Positions 23,728 to 33,345 are shown, counted from the first letter of the stretch. The stretch is 43,756 bases of DNA from Candidatus Coprenecus merdigallinarum (GCA_018712545.1 DVGV01000084.1:1-43756), one strand, 5' to 3'. The notes: generated by a model not told the origin, from the sequence alone. Numbers and translations: made by a program.

Positions 23728-26394
23728 ATGATCATTCATTTTTCTATCAACTTCCGCACGACATGGGGGCAGAACCTCTACATCTCCGGTTCCCTGCCGG
23801 AGCTAGGAGGCGGCGATCCGGCCAAAGCCGTTGCAATGAACTATTCTCCTGACAATTTTTGGAAAGCAGACATTAAAATAGCATCCCTCCGGGAAAGGCT
23901 GCTGTCCTACAAATACCTCGTCAGGTCAGACGACGGAAGCAGCTTCTACGAGGCAGGAGCGCAGAGGACCCTGGGACTGAACAGCGCCTCCAGAGAACTT
24001 TTCCTCAATGACGAATGGCAGGGTAACTCCGGCACAGCACCTTTCCTGACCGCGCCCTTCTCGGATATTTTCTTCTCCCACAGCGACAGAGAGGCCACGC
24101 AGACCCACATTCACAGCCGCGAGGTCACCATCAGGGTAACCGCACCTGCTGTCGGGACGGACTGGGTGCTCGGCATCTGCGGAGACTCACCTCTGCTGGG
24201 AAGCTGGAGTCCGGCCAAGGCTCCGGACATGATTCCCGTCCACGGATCGCGCTGGGTAGTGCATCTTCCGGCGGAAAAGCTGGGAAGACGTCTCGAATTC
24301 AAGTTTATAAAGCGTAATCCACACAATGGCGCCACCGTATGGGAGGAGAGGGACAACCGCGTCCTGGAGCTCCCGGGGAACATCATGCCGCACCAGACCT
24401 GGGCCGTGGAATACTCCCAGGCTGCGTTCAGTACGGGTACGCCACGGTTTTCGGGCACGGCAGTTCCTGTATTCTCCATCAGGACAGCGGACAGCTGCGG
24501 CATCGGCAGCTTCACCGACCTGAAAACTATGGGAGACTGGCTCCACTCCATAGGCCAGAATGTCCTGCAGATCCTCCCCGTAAACGACACCACCTCCACC
24601 GGCACCTGGACCGACTCTTACCCCTACGGCGGCATATCGGTCATGGCCCTCCATCCCATCTTCATAGACATCACGGCCATCGGCCCGCTCAAGAACCCGG
24701 GGCAGCGCTCGGCTTTCACCCGCGAGCGGAAAGCCCTGGATGCCCTGCCTGCGGTCGACTACGAGAAAGTGCTTGCTTTCAAGAACAAATACCTCAGAAT
24801 ACAGTTCGGAACCTACAAGAAGGATACCTTCGCCGAGCCGAAGTTCCTCTCATTCTACCGCAGCAACCGGTCATGGCTTCTGCCCTATTGCGCCTTCTGC
24901 GCCCTGAGGGACAGCCACGGCACAGCCGATTTTTCCCAGTGGGGAGAGGACTCCGTCTGCACCCCTGAGCTGATAGCCCGCGTCAACTCGGAGGACAGTC
25001 CCCTGTATCCCGAAATCTCCTTCCATATTTTCACCCAGTATCACCTCCACCGCCAGCTGCTTGATTCGGTGCAGTACCTTCATTCCCTGGGTATTGCCTT
25101 AAAAGGAGATATCCCGATAGGCATCACGCGCAACAGCGCTGACGCATGGGCGTCCCCGGAGCTCTTCCACATGGACTCCCAGGCAGGTGCCCCGCCCGAT
25201 GACTTCGCGGCCGACGGCCAGAACTGGGGCTTCCCCACCTACGACTGGGACAGGATGGCCTCCGACGGCTACCGCTGGTGGAAAGAACGTTTCCGCCATA
25301 TGTCCGGGTATTTCGACGCTTACAGGATAGACCACGTACTGGGATTCTTCCGGATATGGGAGATCCCGGCATGCCATACACAGGGAATCATGGGACATTT
25401 CTCCCCCGCCCTGCCGATGAGCAGCGGGGAGCTCCGGTCATTCGGATTTCCGTTTGACTTCCACCGCCACGCCACACCCTACATCCGGTACTGGCAGCTG
25501 AAGGACATGTTCGGGGACAGGACACAGGAGGTGATGGACAGATACCTGAACAGCACCGAATACGATGTCTTCACCCTCAAGGAGGAATTCAGCACGCAGA
25601 AGAAAATAGCAGACTTCTTCGGCCCTGCCCGGGACAATATCAAAGACGGCCTGCTGGCTCTCGTCAGCGAGGTGCTCTTCCTCGAGGACTGCAACCGGCC
25701 CGGCATGTTCCATCCCAGGATCTCAGCCCAGCATACCCGGTCATACAGAGACCTTCCCGAGGAGGAGAAGGCAGCCTACAACCGCATCTACGACCATTTC
25801 TTCTACAAAAGACACAATGAGTTCTGGAGGGAATCGGCCCTGCGCAAGCTTCCCGAGGTCATAGCCGCCACCAATATGCTCACCTGCGCTGAGGATCTCG
25901 GCATGATACCCGAATGCGTGCCGGGCGTCCTCCACGACCTGAGAATCCTCTCGCTCGAGATATTCCGGATGTCCAAGGACCCTGCGTCGGCCTTCGGCGA
26001 TCCCGCCCGCTATCCCTACATGAGCGTATGCACCACCGGCACCCACGACACCAGCACCCTGAGACAGTGGTGGGAAGAGGAGCGCACGGCATCCTCCGGA
26101 TACTGGCGGAGCATGATGCACGGGACAGGAGAGCCTCCGTGCTTCTGCGAGCCCTGGATATGCGAGAGGATCATCCGCTCACATATGGCGTCTCCCTCGA
26201 TGCTGGCCATTCTTCCTCTTCAGGACTGGCTCTCCGTGGACGGAGATGTCAGGGCTCAGGACCCCTCCTCCGAGCGCATCAACATACCCTCAGTGCCGAA
26301 GCATTACTGGAGGTACCGCATGCATCTGACTGTTGAGGAACTGATGAGCAATACAAAACTTACCGCCAAACTTCAGGAACTTTCGAGGAGATGA
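23728..26394 (+). CDS. malQ: 4-alpha-glucanotransferase, GH77 with two N-terminal CBM20 domains (DPE2-like)
   Basis: The product has 888 residues and no signal peptide, so it is cytoplasmic. Two starch-binding CBM20 modules (about 1-95, FSINFRTTWGQNLYISGS; about 118-225, TDWVLGICGDSPLLGSWSP) precede a GH77 barrel. Catalytic residues are Asp535 (YRIDHVLGF), Glu722 (CAEDLGMIP) and Asp774 (TGTHDTSTLRQWW). Plant cytosolic DPE2 and many Bacteroidota enzymes share this two-CBM20 layout. The reaction moves glucan segments between maltose or longer chains and frees glucose. It would process sugars imported by the starch operon. The stop overlaps the next gene's start (ATGA at 26391-26394). It has its own promoter, divergent from the kinase operon. 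Confidence 0.95.
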   Translation: MIIHFSINFRTTWGQNLYISGSLPELGGGDPAKAVAMNYSPDNFWKADIKIASLRERLLSYKYLVRSDDGSSFYEAGAQRTLGLNSASRELFLNDEWQGNSGTAPFLTAPFSDIFFSHSDREATQTHIHSREVTIRVTAPAVGTDWVLGICGDSPLLGSWSPAKAPDMIPVHGSRWVVHLPAEKLGRRLEFKFIKRNPHNGATVWEERDNRVLELPGNIMPHQTWAVEYSQAAFSTGTPRFSGTAVPVFSIRTADSCGIGSFTDLKTMGDWLHSIGQNVLQILPVNDTTSTGTWTDSYPYGGISVMALHPIFIDITAIGPLKNPGQRSAFTRERKALDALPAVDYEKVLAFKNKYLRIQFGTYKKDTFAEPKFLSFYRSNRSWLLPYCAFCALRDSHGTADFSQWGEDSVCTPELIARVNSEDSPLYPEISFHIFTQYHLHRQLLDSVQYLHSLGIALKGDIPIGITRNSADAWASPELFHMDSQAGAPPDDFAADGQNWGFPTYDWDRMASDGYRWWKERFRHMSGYFDAYRIDHVLGFFRIWEIPACHTQGIMGHFSPALPMSSGELRSFGFPFDFHRHATPYIRYWQLKDMFGDRTQEVMDRYLNSTEYDVFTLKEEFSTQKKIADFFGPARDNIKDGLLALVSEVLFLEDCNRPGMFHPRISAQHTRSYRDLPEEEKAAYNRIYDHFFYKRHNEFWRESALRKLPEVIAATNMLTCAEDLGMIPECVPGVLHDLRILSLEIFRMSKDPASAFGDPARYPYMSVCTTGTHDTSTLRQWWEEERTASSGYWRSMMHGTGEPPCFCEPWICERIIRSHMASPSMLAILPLQDWLSVDGDVRAQDPSSERINIPSVPKHYWRYRMHLTVEELMSNTKLTAKLQELSRR

Positions 26395-27662
26395 GCCACG
26401 ACAGCACAAGCACAGGTCCGGCAGCCGCCGGACGGAAAAGACGCGGGTTCAGGATGGCCCTGCACTGGCAGATTCTCATAGGCATAGGCCTGGGAGCTCT
26501 CTACGGCATCTTCCTGCCGCACTGGACCCAGTACATAGAATGGATCGGCGACCTGTTCCTCAACGCCCTCAACATGATAGTAATACCGCTCATCGCCTCA
26601 TCCATCTTCATCGGAGTAGCCGGCATGGCGGGAGGCAACCTGGGACGCGTGCTGGGCAAGACCCTGGTCTACTACCTGACCACCACACTGACGGCCGTAA
26701 TCATAGGCCTGGCGCTGGTCAGCATCATCAAGCCCGGAGTCGGCAGGGATGTAGTGCTCACCGGCAGCGTGGAGAACTTCGCCGCACAGGACGTGCACAT
26801 GATCGACCAGCTCACCGGCATAGTTCCCTCCAATGTCTTCGCCGCCATGGCCGAAGGAAACATCCTGCCTATAATCTTCTTCATGGTCCTGCTCGGCGTA
26901 TTCTCCACAAAACTGGACAAGAAGCACTACTCCGTCCTGCTCGACTTCTTCACGGCTGTATACGAGCTGATCATGAAAGTCACGATGGCAGTCATAAGAC
27001 TCACTCCGATAGGCATTTTCTCCGTAATGGCCTGCATGATCGGAAAGCAGGCCGGAGATCCGGAGGCCCTGGTCGGCATAGTCAAGGGACTCGGCCTCTT
27101 CGTACTCACCGTATGGGCCGGCTGCCTGATCCACGGAGGACTGGTACTGCCGGGAACAGTATGGACCCTCGCCCGCATCAATCCGTACAGGCACATGCGC
27201 CGGGTATCCACCCCCCTGCTGACAGCCTTCACCACCTGCTCGTCCAACGCCACGCTCCCCCTGTCCATACGCTACACTGAAGCCTGCGGCGTGTCGGAGA
27301 AACTGGCAGGGCTGACACTCTCGCTGGGGAGCACCGTGAACATGAACGGGACAGCCCTGTTCGAGTGCGTCTCCGCCCTGTTCATAGCTCAGCTCTACGG
27401 CATCGACCTGACTGTCGGACAACAGATAACAGTCGTGCTGACCTCCCTTATGGCGGCGGTCGGCTCGGCCGGAATACCTATGGCAGGCATAGTGATGATG
27501 GCCATAGTGTTCAACGCCGTCGGACTGCCGATGGAGGGAGTAGGTATAATTCTTGCAGTACAGCAAATCTGCGAAATGCCCCGCACCTGCCTCAATGTAT
27601 ACGGAGACCTGTGCGGAGCCGTCATCGTAGCCCGTTCGGAAGGTGAGACCATCTCCGTCTGA
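26391..27662 (+). CDS. SDF-family (DctA/GltP-like) cation symporter for dicarboxylates or amino acids
   Basis: The product has 423 residues and about eight membrane helices plus two hairpins typical of PF00375. It carries the serine-rich hairpin CSSNATLPLSIRY and the signature LGSTVNMNGTAL. The usual NMDGT motif reads NMNGT, so the Asp is replaced by Asn. The C-terminal substrate region has GSAGIPMAGIVMMAIVF and CEMPRTCLNVYGDLCGA; the Arg in MPRT and the Asn in LNVYGD are common in transporters of acidic substrates. Exact substrate is unknown (glutamate, aspartate or C4-dicarboxylate). It starts inside the stop of the GH77 gene (ATGA), so translation is coupled, although the metabolic link is not obvious. 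Confidence 0.9.
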   Translation: MSHDSTSTGPAAAGRKRRGFRMALHWQILIGIGLGALYGIFLPHWTQYIEWIGDLFLNALNMIVIPLIASSIFIGVAGMAGGNLGRVLGKTLVYYLTTTLTAVIIGLALVSIIKPGVGRDVVLTGSVENFAAQDVHMIDQLTGIVPSNVFAAMAEGNILPIIFFMVLLGVFSTKLDKKHYSVLLDFFTAVYELIMKVTMAVIRLTPIGIFSVMACMIGKQAGDPEALVGIVKGLGLFVLTVWAGCLIHGGLVLPGTVWTLARINPYRHMRRVSTPLLTAFTTCSSNATLPLSIRYTEACGVSEKLAGLTLSLGSTVNMNGTALFECVSALFIAQLYGIDLTVGQQITVVLTSLMAAVGSAGIPMAGIVMMAIVFNAVGLPMEGVGIILAVQQICEMPRTCLNVYGDLCGAVIVARSEGETISV

Positions 27663-27692
27663 GCCGCTGCAGTTTGCAATATTAAGAACAAC

Positions 27693-28718
27693 ATGAGACT
27701 ACGCAACAGCATCACAACACTGACTCTGACTGTCCTGACCCTTTCCCTGCTGCCAGGATGCCAGTCCTCTCCGGCCGCCGCTGTCGAAGGGGAGTACGAG
27801 CTCAAGGCACAGAGCGTTCTGATTAACGGCATCATCATAAATATGGCTGACTGGCCCGGAAGCTCGGTAAGCGTGACGGCAGTGGACGAGGAATCCGTGA
27901 CAGTCACGGTAGACAGCCTCCTGCTTGGGTTCGGTACCCTGACGGTACCCGGCACTGCCGCCGTGGACGGCAGGGGCAGATATTCATTCTCCGGATCCTT
28001 CACCGGTCAGGACCGCGACATCTCCGTTACCGGCACCGTCAACAAAGGTTCGCTGTCGCTCAGCATCACAGACCTGCACACCACTCCGGCTGCGGGCAGG
28101 TGGAAGGTTGCAGCAGCCGTGGACGGTCTGGCTGACATAAGCGTATCTTTCTACAGTCCCATGATAACTGAGATACCGCTTGGAGACGGGAACTCCATAT
28201 CCGTGGAGGAAGCCCTGACCCTGCTCAACGCCGTCCTCCGCAGCACCGTCACTCCGGAACTTGACAAGCTCAGATACATAGAGATGACCCGCACCGGATA
28301 CATAGGCATCGCCCTGAACGGAGACATCAGTCCGGATCTGGAGCCGCTCCTGCAGGACGTGATACAGTACTGGTCCGAGCCCGACGCCTCTCGCCTGCAC
28401 ATCTATCTGCGCCGCACCATTACCGATGGTCTCGGTCTGGGCATTTCCCCCCTGGATGCAGCCCTGGCCTGCTCGGTCTCCGACGGCAGCATGACCCTCT
28501 GCCTGGACCGGCAGACACTGTCTCCCTGGCTTGAGGAGATTTCTTCCGCCATCAACAGCCTCTCATACGAGGACTACATAGAGGCCGGCAGTCCATTAGG
28601 AGATATCAGCGAGGAAGAGTTCCGGCAGCTCAGAAGCATGGCATCCCTGCTGGTGACCTCCCTTTCAATCCCCGGCACGGAACTCAGCCTGCAGACAAGG
28701 ATGGTTCCGGCCATGTAA
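27693..28718 (+). CDS. Lipoprotein of unknown function, first of a paralogous pair (DUF4925-like)
   Basis: The product has 341 residues with a lipoprotein signal (MRLRNSITTLTLTVLTLSLLPGC, Cys23). The mature part starts with a small beta-rich region (YELKAQSVLINGIII to about 150) and continues with an alpha/beta part containing VEEALTLLNAVLRSTVTPEL and IEMTRTGYIGIALNGD. The next gene codes for a protein of the same plan. The layout resembles DUF4925-type lipoproteins common in Bacteroidales, but that family name is from memory and not certain. Function is unknown. It follows the symporter by 30 bases and is probably in the same transcript. Confidence 0.75.
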   Translation: MRLRNSITTLTLTVLTLSLLPGCQSSPAAAVEGEYELKAQSVLINGIIINMADWPGSSVSVTAVDEESVTVTVDSLLLGFGTLTVPGTAAVDGRGRYSFSGSFTGQDRDISVTGTVNKGSLSLSITDLHTTPAAGRWKVAAAVDGLADISVSFYSPMITEIPLGDGNSISVEEALTLLNAVLRSTVTPELDKLRYIEMTRTGYIGIALNGDISPDLEPLLQDVIQYWSEPDASRLHIYLRRTITDGLGLGISPLDAALACSVSDGSMTLCLDRQTLSPWLEEISSAINSLSYEDYIEAGSPLGDISEEEFRQLRSMASLLVTSLSIPGTELSLQTRMVPAM

Positions 28719-28751
28719 GCATAAATTAATTCACCAATAATAAAAAAAAAA

Positions 28752-29855
28752 ATGAAAAAAATTCTCTTTGCCGCAGCCTCCGCGCTGCTCATCTTTTCCT
28801 GTACGAAAGAACCGGACCTTACTGTCTATGAAGGCAGCTACACAGTTGACAGCAAGACTGTAATCACTGTCAACAGCCACAATGTCAGCCTAAGTGACTA
28901 CGAGAACGCCGGCATAACCATCACTCTCTCTGACGGAGACCGCTGCGAAGTGACCCTCACCAACTTCATCAACGGTCAGCCGGAAGTCAAAGTTCCGGCA
29001 ACAATCTCCGCTCCTGACACCAAGGCAGCCGCCGGAGCCGTATTCTCAGGAAGCGTCAGCTCGGGTGACCGCACTGTCAATGTAGAAGGCGTGACAGCCG
29101 ACGGCACCATTGCATCCATCAACATCAACGAAGAAATAACCGCCGAAGGCATAGTTGGCCGCTGGACACTGGGCAGCGCCTCCATCACATTCTCCCATCC
29201 CGACCTGGAAATCATCGACCTCAACTCCATCATCCCGGGCCTGACACTCCCCATGAGTACTGTCGTAGAGATGGTCAATGCCATGATCGCCCAGTCCATC
29301 GCCGATGACCCCAGCCTTGCCGAAACATACATTGAATTTACATCCGACGGATACATCAGCGGAGCGGAGATCCAGAACGACCCCGAGCTTCAGCATCTCC
29401 TCCCCTACTACGTCAATTCAGGAGAAGGCATCTTCGGCGTCTGCCTGCGCAAATCCATGCTGGAGCAGCTGTTTGCCCAGCTGAACGGAATAACGGAACT
29501 GAAAGAGATGCTGGAGTTTTTCGGCCTCGGATTCCTGACCGAGAATCCCGTCAGCACTACCATTCCGCTCAGCTACTCAATCAACGGCACCGGTCTCAGC
29601 CTGACAGCAGACCAGAGTCTCGCAGACCCCTACCTGCCGATGTTTGCCGAAGCCGCAGCTACCATCAACAGCCTGATTGCAGACCTGGAGTATGAGGACG
29701 TTATCGAATTCCTCTATATGAACGGTCTGGAGACCCTCATCACTCCGGACAACCTGCCCGCAGTCAAAGGCTTAGTAATCAGCCTTATCAGCGCTTTAAC
29801 AGACGGTCAGGCCAAGTATTCCGTCACCGTCGGACTGAATCCATACGCAGCTTAG
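28752..29855 (+). CDS. Lipoprotein of unknown function, second of a paralogous pair (DUF4925-like)
   Basis: The product has 367 residues with a lipoprotein signal (MKKILFAAASALLIFSC, Cys17). It parallels the upstream lipoprotein: SYTVDSKTVITVNSHNVSL matches YELKAQSVLINGIIINM, STVVEMVNAMIAQSIA matches VEEALTLLNAVLRSTV, and YIEFTSDGYISGAEIQNDPEL matches YIEMTRTGYIGIALNGDISPDL in place and pattern. The ATG follows a run of eleven A bases (28742-28752, counting the A of ATG), which may act as an A-rich translation enhancer. The radA gene starts six bases after its stop, so both are likely co-transcribed. Function is unknown. Confidence 0.75.
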   Translation: MKKILFAAASALLIFSCTKEPDLTVYEGSYTVDSKTVITVNSHNVSLSDYENAGITITLSDGDRCEVTLTNFINGQPEVKVPATISAPDTKAAAGAVFSGSVSSGDRTVNVEGVTADGTIASININEEITAEGIVGRWTLGSASITFSHPDLEIIDLNSIIPGLTLPMSTVVEMVNAMIAQSIADDPSLAETYIEFTSDGYISGAEIQNDPELQHLLPYYVNSGEGIFGVCLRKSMLEQLFAQLNGITELKEMLEFFGLGFLTENPVSTTIPLSYSINGTGLSLTADQSLADPYLPMFAEAAATINSLIADLEYEDVIEFLYMNGLETLITPDNLPAVKGLVISLISALTDGQAKYSVTVGLNPYAA

Positions 29856-29861
29856 TCCGCC

Positions 29862-31274
29862 ATGTCCTCCAAAGCCAAAACAGTCTGGTACTGCACTTCA
29901 TGCGGCAACGAGACATCCAAATGGATGGGCCGGTGCCCTGCATGCGGGGAGTGGAATACCATGAAGGAGGGCCTTTCACGCGACAGCAAGTCCTCACCGG
30001 CAGCTCCTTCCAGAGCTCTGGTGGGGCTTTCTGACTCCAGACCGGTTCCCCTGAAGGACATCCCGCTGGACCAGGACCACCGTATCCTGATAGGCAACAA
30101 GGAGGTGGAGCGCATCCTCGGCGGAGGCATCGTTCCCGGCTCGATGATTCTTCTGGGAGGAGAACCTGGTATCGGCAAGTCCACCCTGGCTCTCCAGATA
30201 CCCCTCAGAAGCAAGGGACTGCGCACCCTCTACGTCTCAGGGGAGGAGTCCCCGCGGCAGATCAAGCTCCGCGCCCTAAGACTCCTGCGTCCGGATGAGG
30301 GGGACAATGAGGACAACTGCACCATCCTCGGGGAAACCAGGGTGGACAATATCATCCGCTCGGCACTGGAACTCCGCCCGGACCTGCTGGTAGTGGATTC
30401 CATTCAGACCATCTACTCCGAAAATATAGATTCTGCGGCATCCTCCGTCACTCAGGTACGGGAATGTGCCGCCGCCCTCCTCCGCATGGCCAAGGAAAGC
30501 GGCATCCCTGTAATCCTCATAGGGCACATCACCAAGGACGGAGCGATAGCGGGTCCGAAAGTCCTCGAGCACATAGTGGACGTCGTACTGCAGTTCGAGG
30601 GCGACTCCCGTCACTCGCACCGCATCCTCCGCAGCATCAAGAACCGGTTCGGCTCCACGGCCGAAATCGCCATATTCGAGATGACCGGAACGGGGCTGCG
30701 GGAAGTGGAGAATCCCTCCGAGATACTCACTCCCCTGCACCAGGAGGACCTGAGCGGAGTGGCCGTAGGAAGCATGGTGGACGGATCGCGGCCATTCCTC
30801 ATCGAGATTCAGGCCCTGGTCTCCACGGCCGCCTACGGAGTACCCCAGCGGTCCGCCACAGGCTACGACGTCCGAAGGCTCAACATGCTGCTGGCAGTCC
30901 TGGAGAAACGGGCCGGATTCAAGCTCTCGGCCAAGGACGTATTCCTCAACGTAGCAGGAGGCATGAAAGTCAGCGACACCGCCTGCGACCTGGCCGTAGT
31001 GGCGGCAGTGCTCTCCTCTACCTTCGACCTGCCGGTCAGCCCCGGCATATGCTTCGCGGCCGAAGTCGGCCTGAGCGGCGAGATCCGCCCCGTCGGGCGC
31101 ATTGAGACCCGCATTTCCGAGGCCGCCCGCCTGGGATACCGCGAAATATACATCTCCTCCTACAACCTGTCGGAGGACATGCGCCGCAGCATTCCGTCCA
31201 CCGGCATCCGCATCGTAGAAACGGCAGACATCGGAGATCTCTGCCGAAGACTCTTCAAAGCACAATCCGAATGA
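29862..31274 (+). CDS. radA: DNA repair protein RadA
   Basis: The product has 470 residues, the normal RadA length. An N-terminal zinc finger (Cys11, Cys14, Cys25, Cys28) is followed by a RecA-like ATPase with Walker A GGEPGIGKST (Lys106) and the RadA motif KNRFG (260-264). The C-terminal Lon-like domain contains FLNVAGGMKVSDTACDLAV and EVGLSGEIRPVGR. RadA is a hexameric helicase that extends D-loops in recombination. It follows an unrelated lipoprotein gene by six bases, and its stop overlaps the next gene in an ATGA junction (31271-31274). No special regulation is visible. Confidence 0.97.
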   Translation: MSSKAKTVWYCTSCGNETSKWMGRCPACGEWNTMKEGLSRDSKSSPAAPSRALVGLSDSRPVPLKDIPLDQDHRILIGNKEVERILGGGIVPGSMILLGGEPGIGKSTLALQIPLRSKGLRTLYVSGEESPRQIKLRALRLLRPDEGDNEDNCTILGETRVDNIIRSALELRPDLLVVDSIQTIYSENIDSAASSVTQVRECAAALLRMAKESGIPVILIGHITKDGAIAGPKVLEHIVDVVLQFEGDSRHSHRILRSIKNRFGSTAEIAIFEMTGTGLREVENPSEILTPLHQEDLSGVAVGSMVDGSRPFLIEIQALVSTAAYGVPQRSATGYDVRRLNMLLAVLEKRAGFKLSAKDVFLNVAGGMKVSDTACDLAVVAAVLSSTFDLPVSPGICFAAEVGLSGEIRPVGRIETRISEAARLGYREIYISSYNLSEDMRRSIPSTGIRIVETADIGDLCRRLFKAQSE

Positions 31275-32866
31275 AAAGACACCATCTCTCCATCCTGACC
31301 GCAGCGCTGGTATGCGCGCTCCTCCTGATTCCTTCCCGTGAGCAGCTGCGGTCCCAGACCATCTACGGGAGGAACATCCCCGCAGAAATATCCTCTTACG
31401 CCGAACAGGTGCGGAAGCAGTGGAAGATTCCTGGCCTTTCCGTAGCCGTAGTACACGGAGACACCACTGTCTTCTCCGGAGGATTCGGAGTCCGGGAAAA
31501 AGGGCGGAGCGTGGAACAGGACGGAGAATGGACAGCTGTCACCGACTCCACCCTCTTCCACATAGGTTCCATGACCAAGGCTTTCACAGCCACAGTCATA
31601 GCGTCCCTGGTGGATGAAGGGCTACTGAGCTGGAACGATACTGTAAGGAACATACTGCCGGACTTCGACTGGCCGGACGACAGCGTGGAGGCCGTAATGC
31701 AGGTCCATGACCTTCTCACCCATTCCACCGGTCTGGTGGCACAGGCGGGGACCTACATCGCCAACCTCGGCTACGACCGCGACGACATCTACAGCATGTT
31801 CCGCTACATCCCGCCCGTATACCCCTTCCGGGAGAAATTCGCCTACAACAACATCACTTTCATCATAGCCGCCCGCATCATAGAGACCGTAACCGGCCGG
31901 AGCTGGGAGGACAATGTCGTAGAGAGGATATTCATACCTCTGGGCATGAGCTCATCCGTACCGGGCAGCAAGGGATACCTGGATGCCGGGAAAAAGGCTT
32001 CCATAGCTCATTATTTCGGCTACTCCAAGGGGAAGAACGGCGGACGGGGCTCGATATACGTCACTCCGCTCTACGGAGAGGAGAGAGCCCTGCACTGGGT
32101 CGATGTCATAGGACCTGCCGGCAGCATCAGCTCTACGGCACAGGACATGGCCCGCTGGGTACGTTTCCATCTGAGCGGAGGACTGGCGGACGGAAGCATC
32201 CGTCTCCTGTCCCGGCAGCAGATGGACTACCTCCACACCGGAGCAGTCAATGTACGCCGGGACAGCACCATGAGACGCGATTACGCCTACTGCTGGTATG
32301 TCGAGCAGAACGAGCGGTACAAAGTCATCTATCATACCGGAACGACATGGGGATTTACCGGCGTGTGCGGATTCGTGCCGGAGATTGACCTGGGAGTGGT
32401 TATCCTGTGCAATTCTGAAGTATCCGAATATGCCCGTCTGGGGCTGATGCGCAGGATCATAGACCTGTATCTGCCTGGAGACAGCCTGCGTGACTGGAGC
32501 TCGGAGGGACTGGAGCAGTGGTTCGCTGACAAGAAAAAGCCGGGACGCCGCGCAGTACCATGCACCATAAAGCGCAGCAGCACCGTACCTGATTTCAGCC
32601 GCCTGACCGGGCACTACACAAAACCCGCACCCTTCGGGGACGCCGAGGTCACCCTGCGGAACGGGAAACTGTACATGACAATAGGCCCTGAGGGCTGGAC
32701 CCACAGACTGGACCATTACCGCGGCAACGAATTCTGGCTCCGCTCCGACGGACATACCTTCCCGGTATTCTTCCATAACTACACGGCGGACAGTCCGGAG
32801 CCGGTGGACTTCGAAATAGATTTCAACTACAACGAGGACTTCGGTCCCTGGATAAAGCAGGACTAG
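31271..32866 (+). CDS. Beta-lactamase-fold serine hydrolase (class C/PBP4-like) with C-terminal DUF3471-like region
   Basis: The product has 531 residues with an N-terminal signal sequence or anchor (HHLSILTAALVCALLLIP). It has the active-site set of serine beta-lactamase-like hydrolases: Ser100-Met-Thr-Lys103 (GSMTKAF), Tyr192-Asn-Asn194 and His356-Thr-Gly358 (YHTGTTWGFTG). The last ~90 residues (TGHYTKPAPFGDAEVTLRNG onward) look like the DUF3471-type beta domain of these proteins. It could be a D-amino-acid peptidase or an esterase acting in the periplasm. There is no sign that it is an antibiotic-resistance enzyme. It is translationally coupled to radA by ATGA. Its stop shares the palindrome CTAG with the stop of the convergent Lrp gene. 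Confidence 0.88.
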   Translation: MKRHHLSILTAALVCALLLIPSREQLRSQTIYGRNIPAEISSYAEQVRKQWKIPGLSVAVVHGDTTVFSGGFGVREKGRSVEQDGEWTAVTDSTLFHIGSMTKAFTATVIASLVDEGLLSWNDTVRNILPDFDWPDDSVEAVMQVHDLLTHSTGLVAQAGTYIANLGYDRDDIYSMFRYIPPVYPFREKFAYNNITFIIAARIIETVTGRSWEDNVVERIFIPLGMSSSVPGSKGYLDAGKKASIAHYFGYSKGKNGGRGSIYVTPLYGEERALHWVDVIGPAGSISSTAQDMARWVRFHLSGGLADGSIRLLSRQQMDYLHTGAVNVRRDSTMRRDYAYCWYVEQNERYKVIYHTGTTWGFTGVCGFVPEIDLGVVILCNSEVSEYARLGLMRRIIDLYLPGDSLRDWSSEGLEQWFADKKKPGRRAVPCTIKRSSTVPDFSRLTGHYTKPAPFGDAEVTLRNGKLYMTIGPEGWTHRLDHYRGNEFWLRSDGHTFPVFFHNYTADSPEPVDFEIDFNYNEDFGPWIKQD

Positions 32867-33345
32867 TCCTTGACCGGCACGTCATCCACCCAGACCTGAC
32901 GCTCTATGGCCTGGTCAAGGGATATCATTGTGTCGGTGCTGGAGATGTAGGGGATGTTCTGGATGGTATGGACCAGAATCCTCATCAGGTGGTCGTGGTC
33001 CGTACAGTAAATCTTGACCAGCAGGGCGTGCTTGCCTGTGACAAAGTGGCACTCCACCACCTCCGGTATCTGCTTGAGGTTGTGAATGACTTCATTGTAC
33101 TTGCTGGTCTCCGAGAGAGAGACACCGACGAAGGCGCATACATTAAGCCCCAGCGCCTGGGGCTTGACGAGAAGGCGGGAACCCGTTATGATTCCCATAT
33201 TCTCCATCTTCTTGACTCTCTGGTGGATGGCTGCTCCGGAGACTCCGCACTCGCGGGCTATCTCCAGAAAGGGCATCCTGGCATTCTTTACTAAAAAGGA
33301 CAGTATTCTCTGATCTATCCTGTCGAGCTGATATTTTGTATTCAT
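32863..33345 (-). CDS. Lrp/AsnC-family transcriptional regulator
   Basis: The product has 160 residues. An N-terminal winged helix-turn-helix (LDRIDQRILSFLVKNARMPFLEIARECGVSGAAIHQRVKKMENMGII) is followed by the RAM/AsnC ligand-binding domain (VCAFVGVSLSETSKYNEVI, IPEVVECHFVTGKHALLVKIYC, IQNIPYISSTDTMISLDQ). Such regulators form octamers and respond to amino acids. The ATG at 33345 is preferred; a GTG at 33354, touching the topA stop, is in frame and would add three residues. It follows topA by nine bases, so it is likely read from the topA promoter. Targets are unknown. Confidence 0.94.
   Translation of the reverse strand: MNTKYQLDRIDQRILSFLVKNARMPFLEIARECGVSGAAIHQRVKKMENMGIITGSRLLVKPQALGLNVCAFVGVSLSETSKYNEVIHNLKQIPEVVECHFVTGKHALLVKIYCTDHDHLMRILVHTIQNIPYISSTDTMISLDQAIERQVWVDDVPVKD

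Noticed and set aside
31271..32866. Antibiotic-resistance beta-lactamase
   Set aside because: The active-site motifs are shared by a wide family of serine hydrolases. Length, C-terminal domain and context give no sign of a resistance role.
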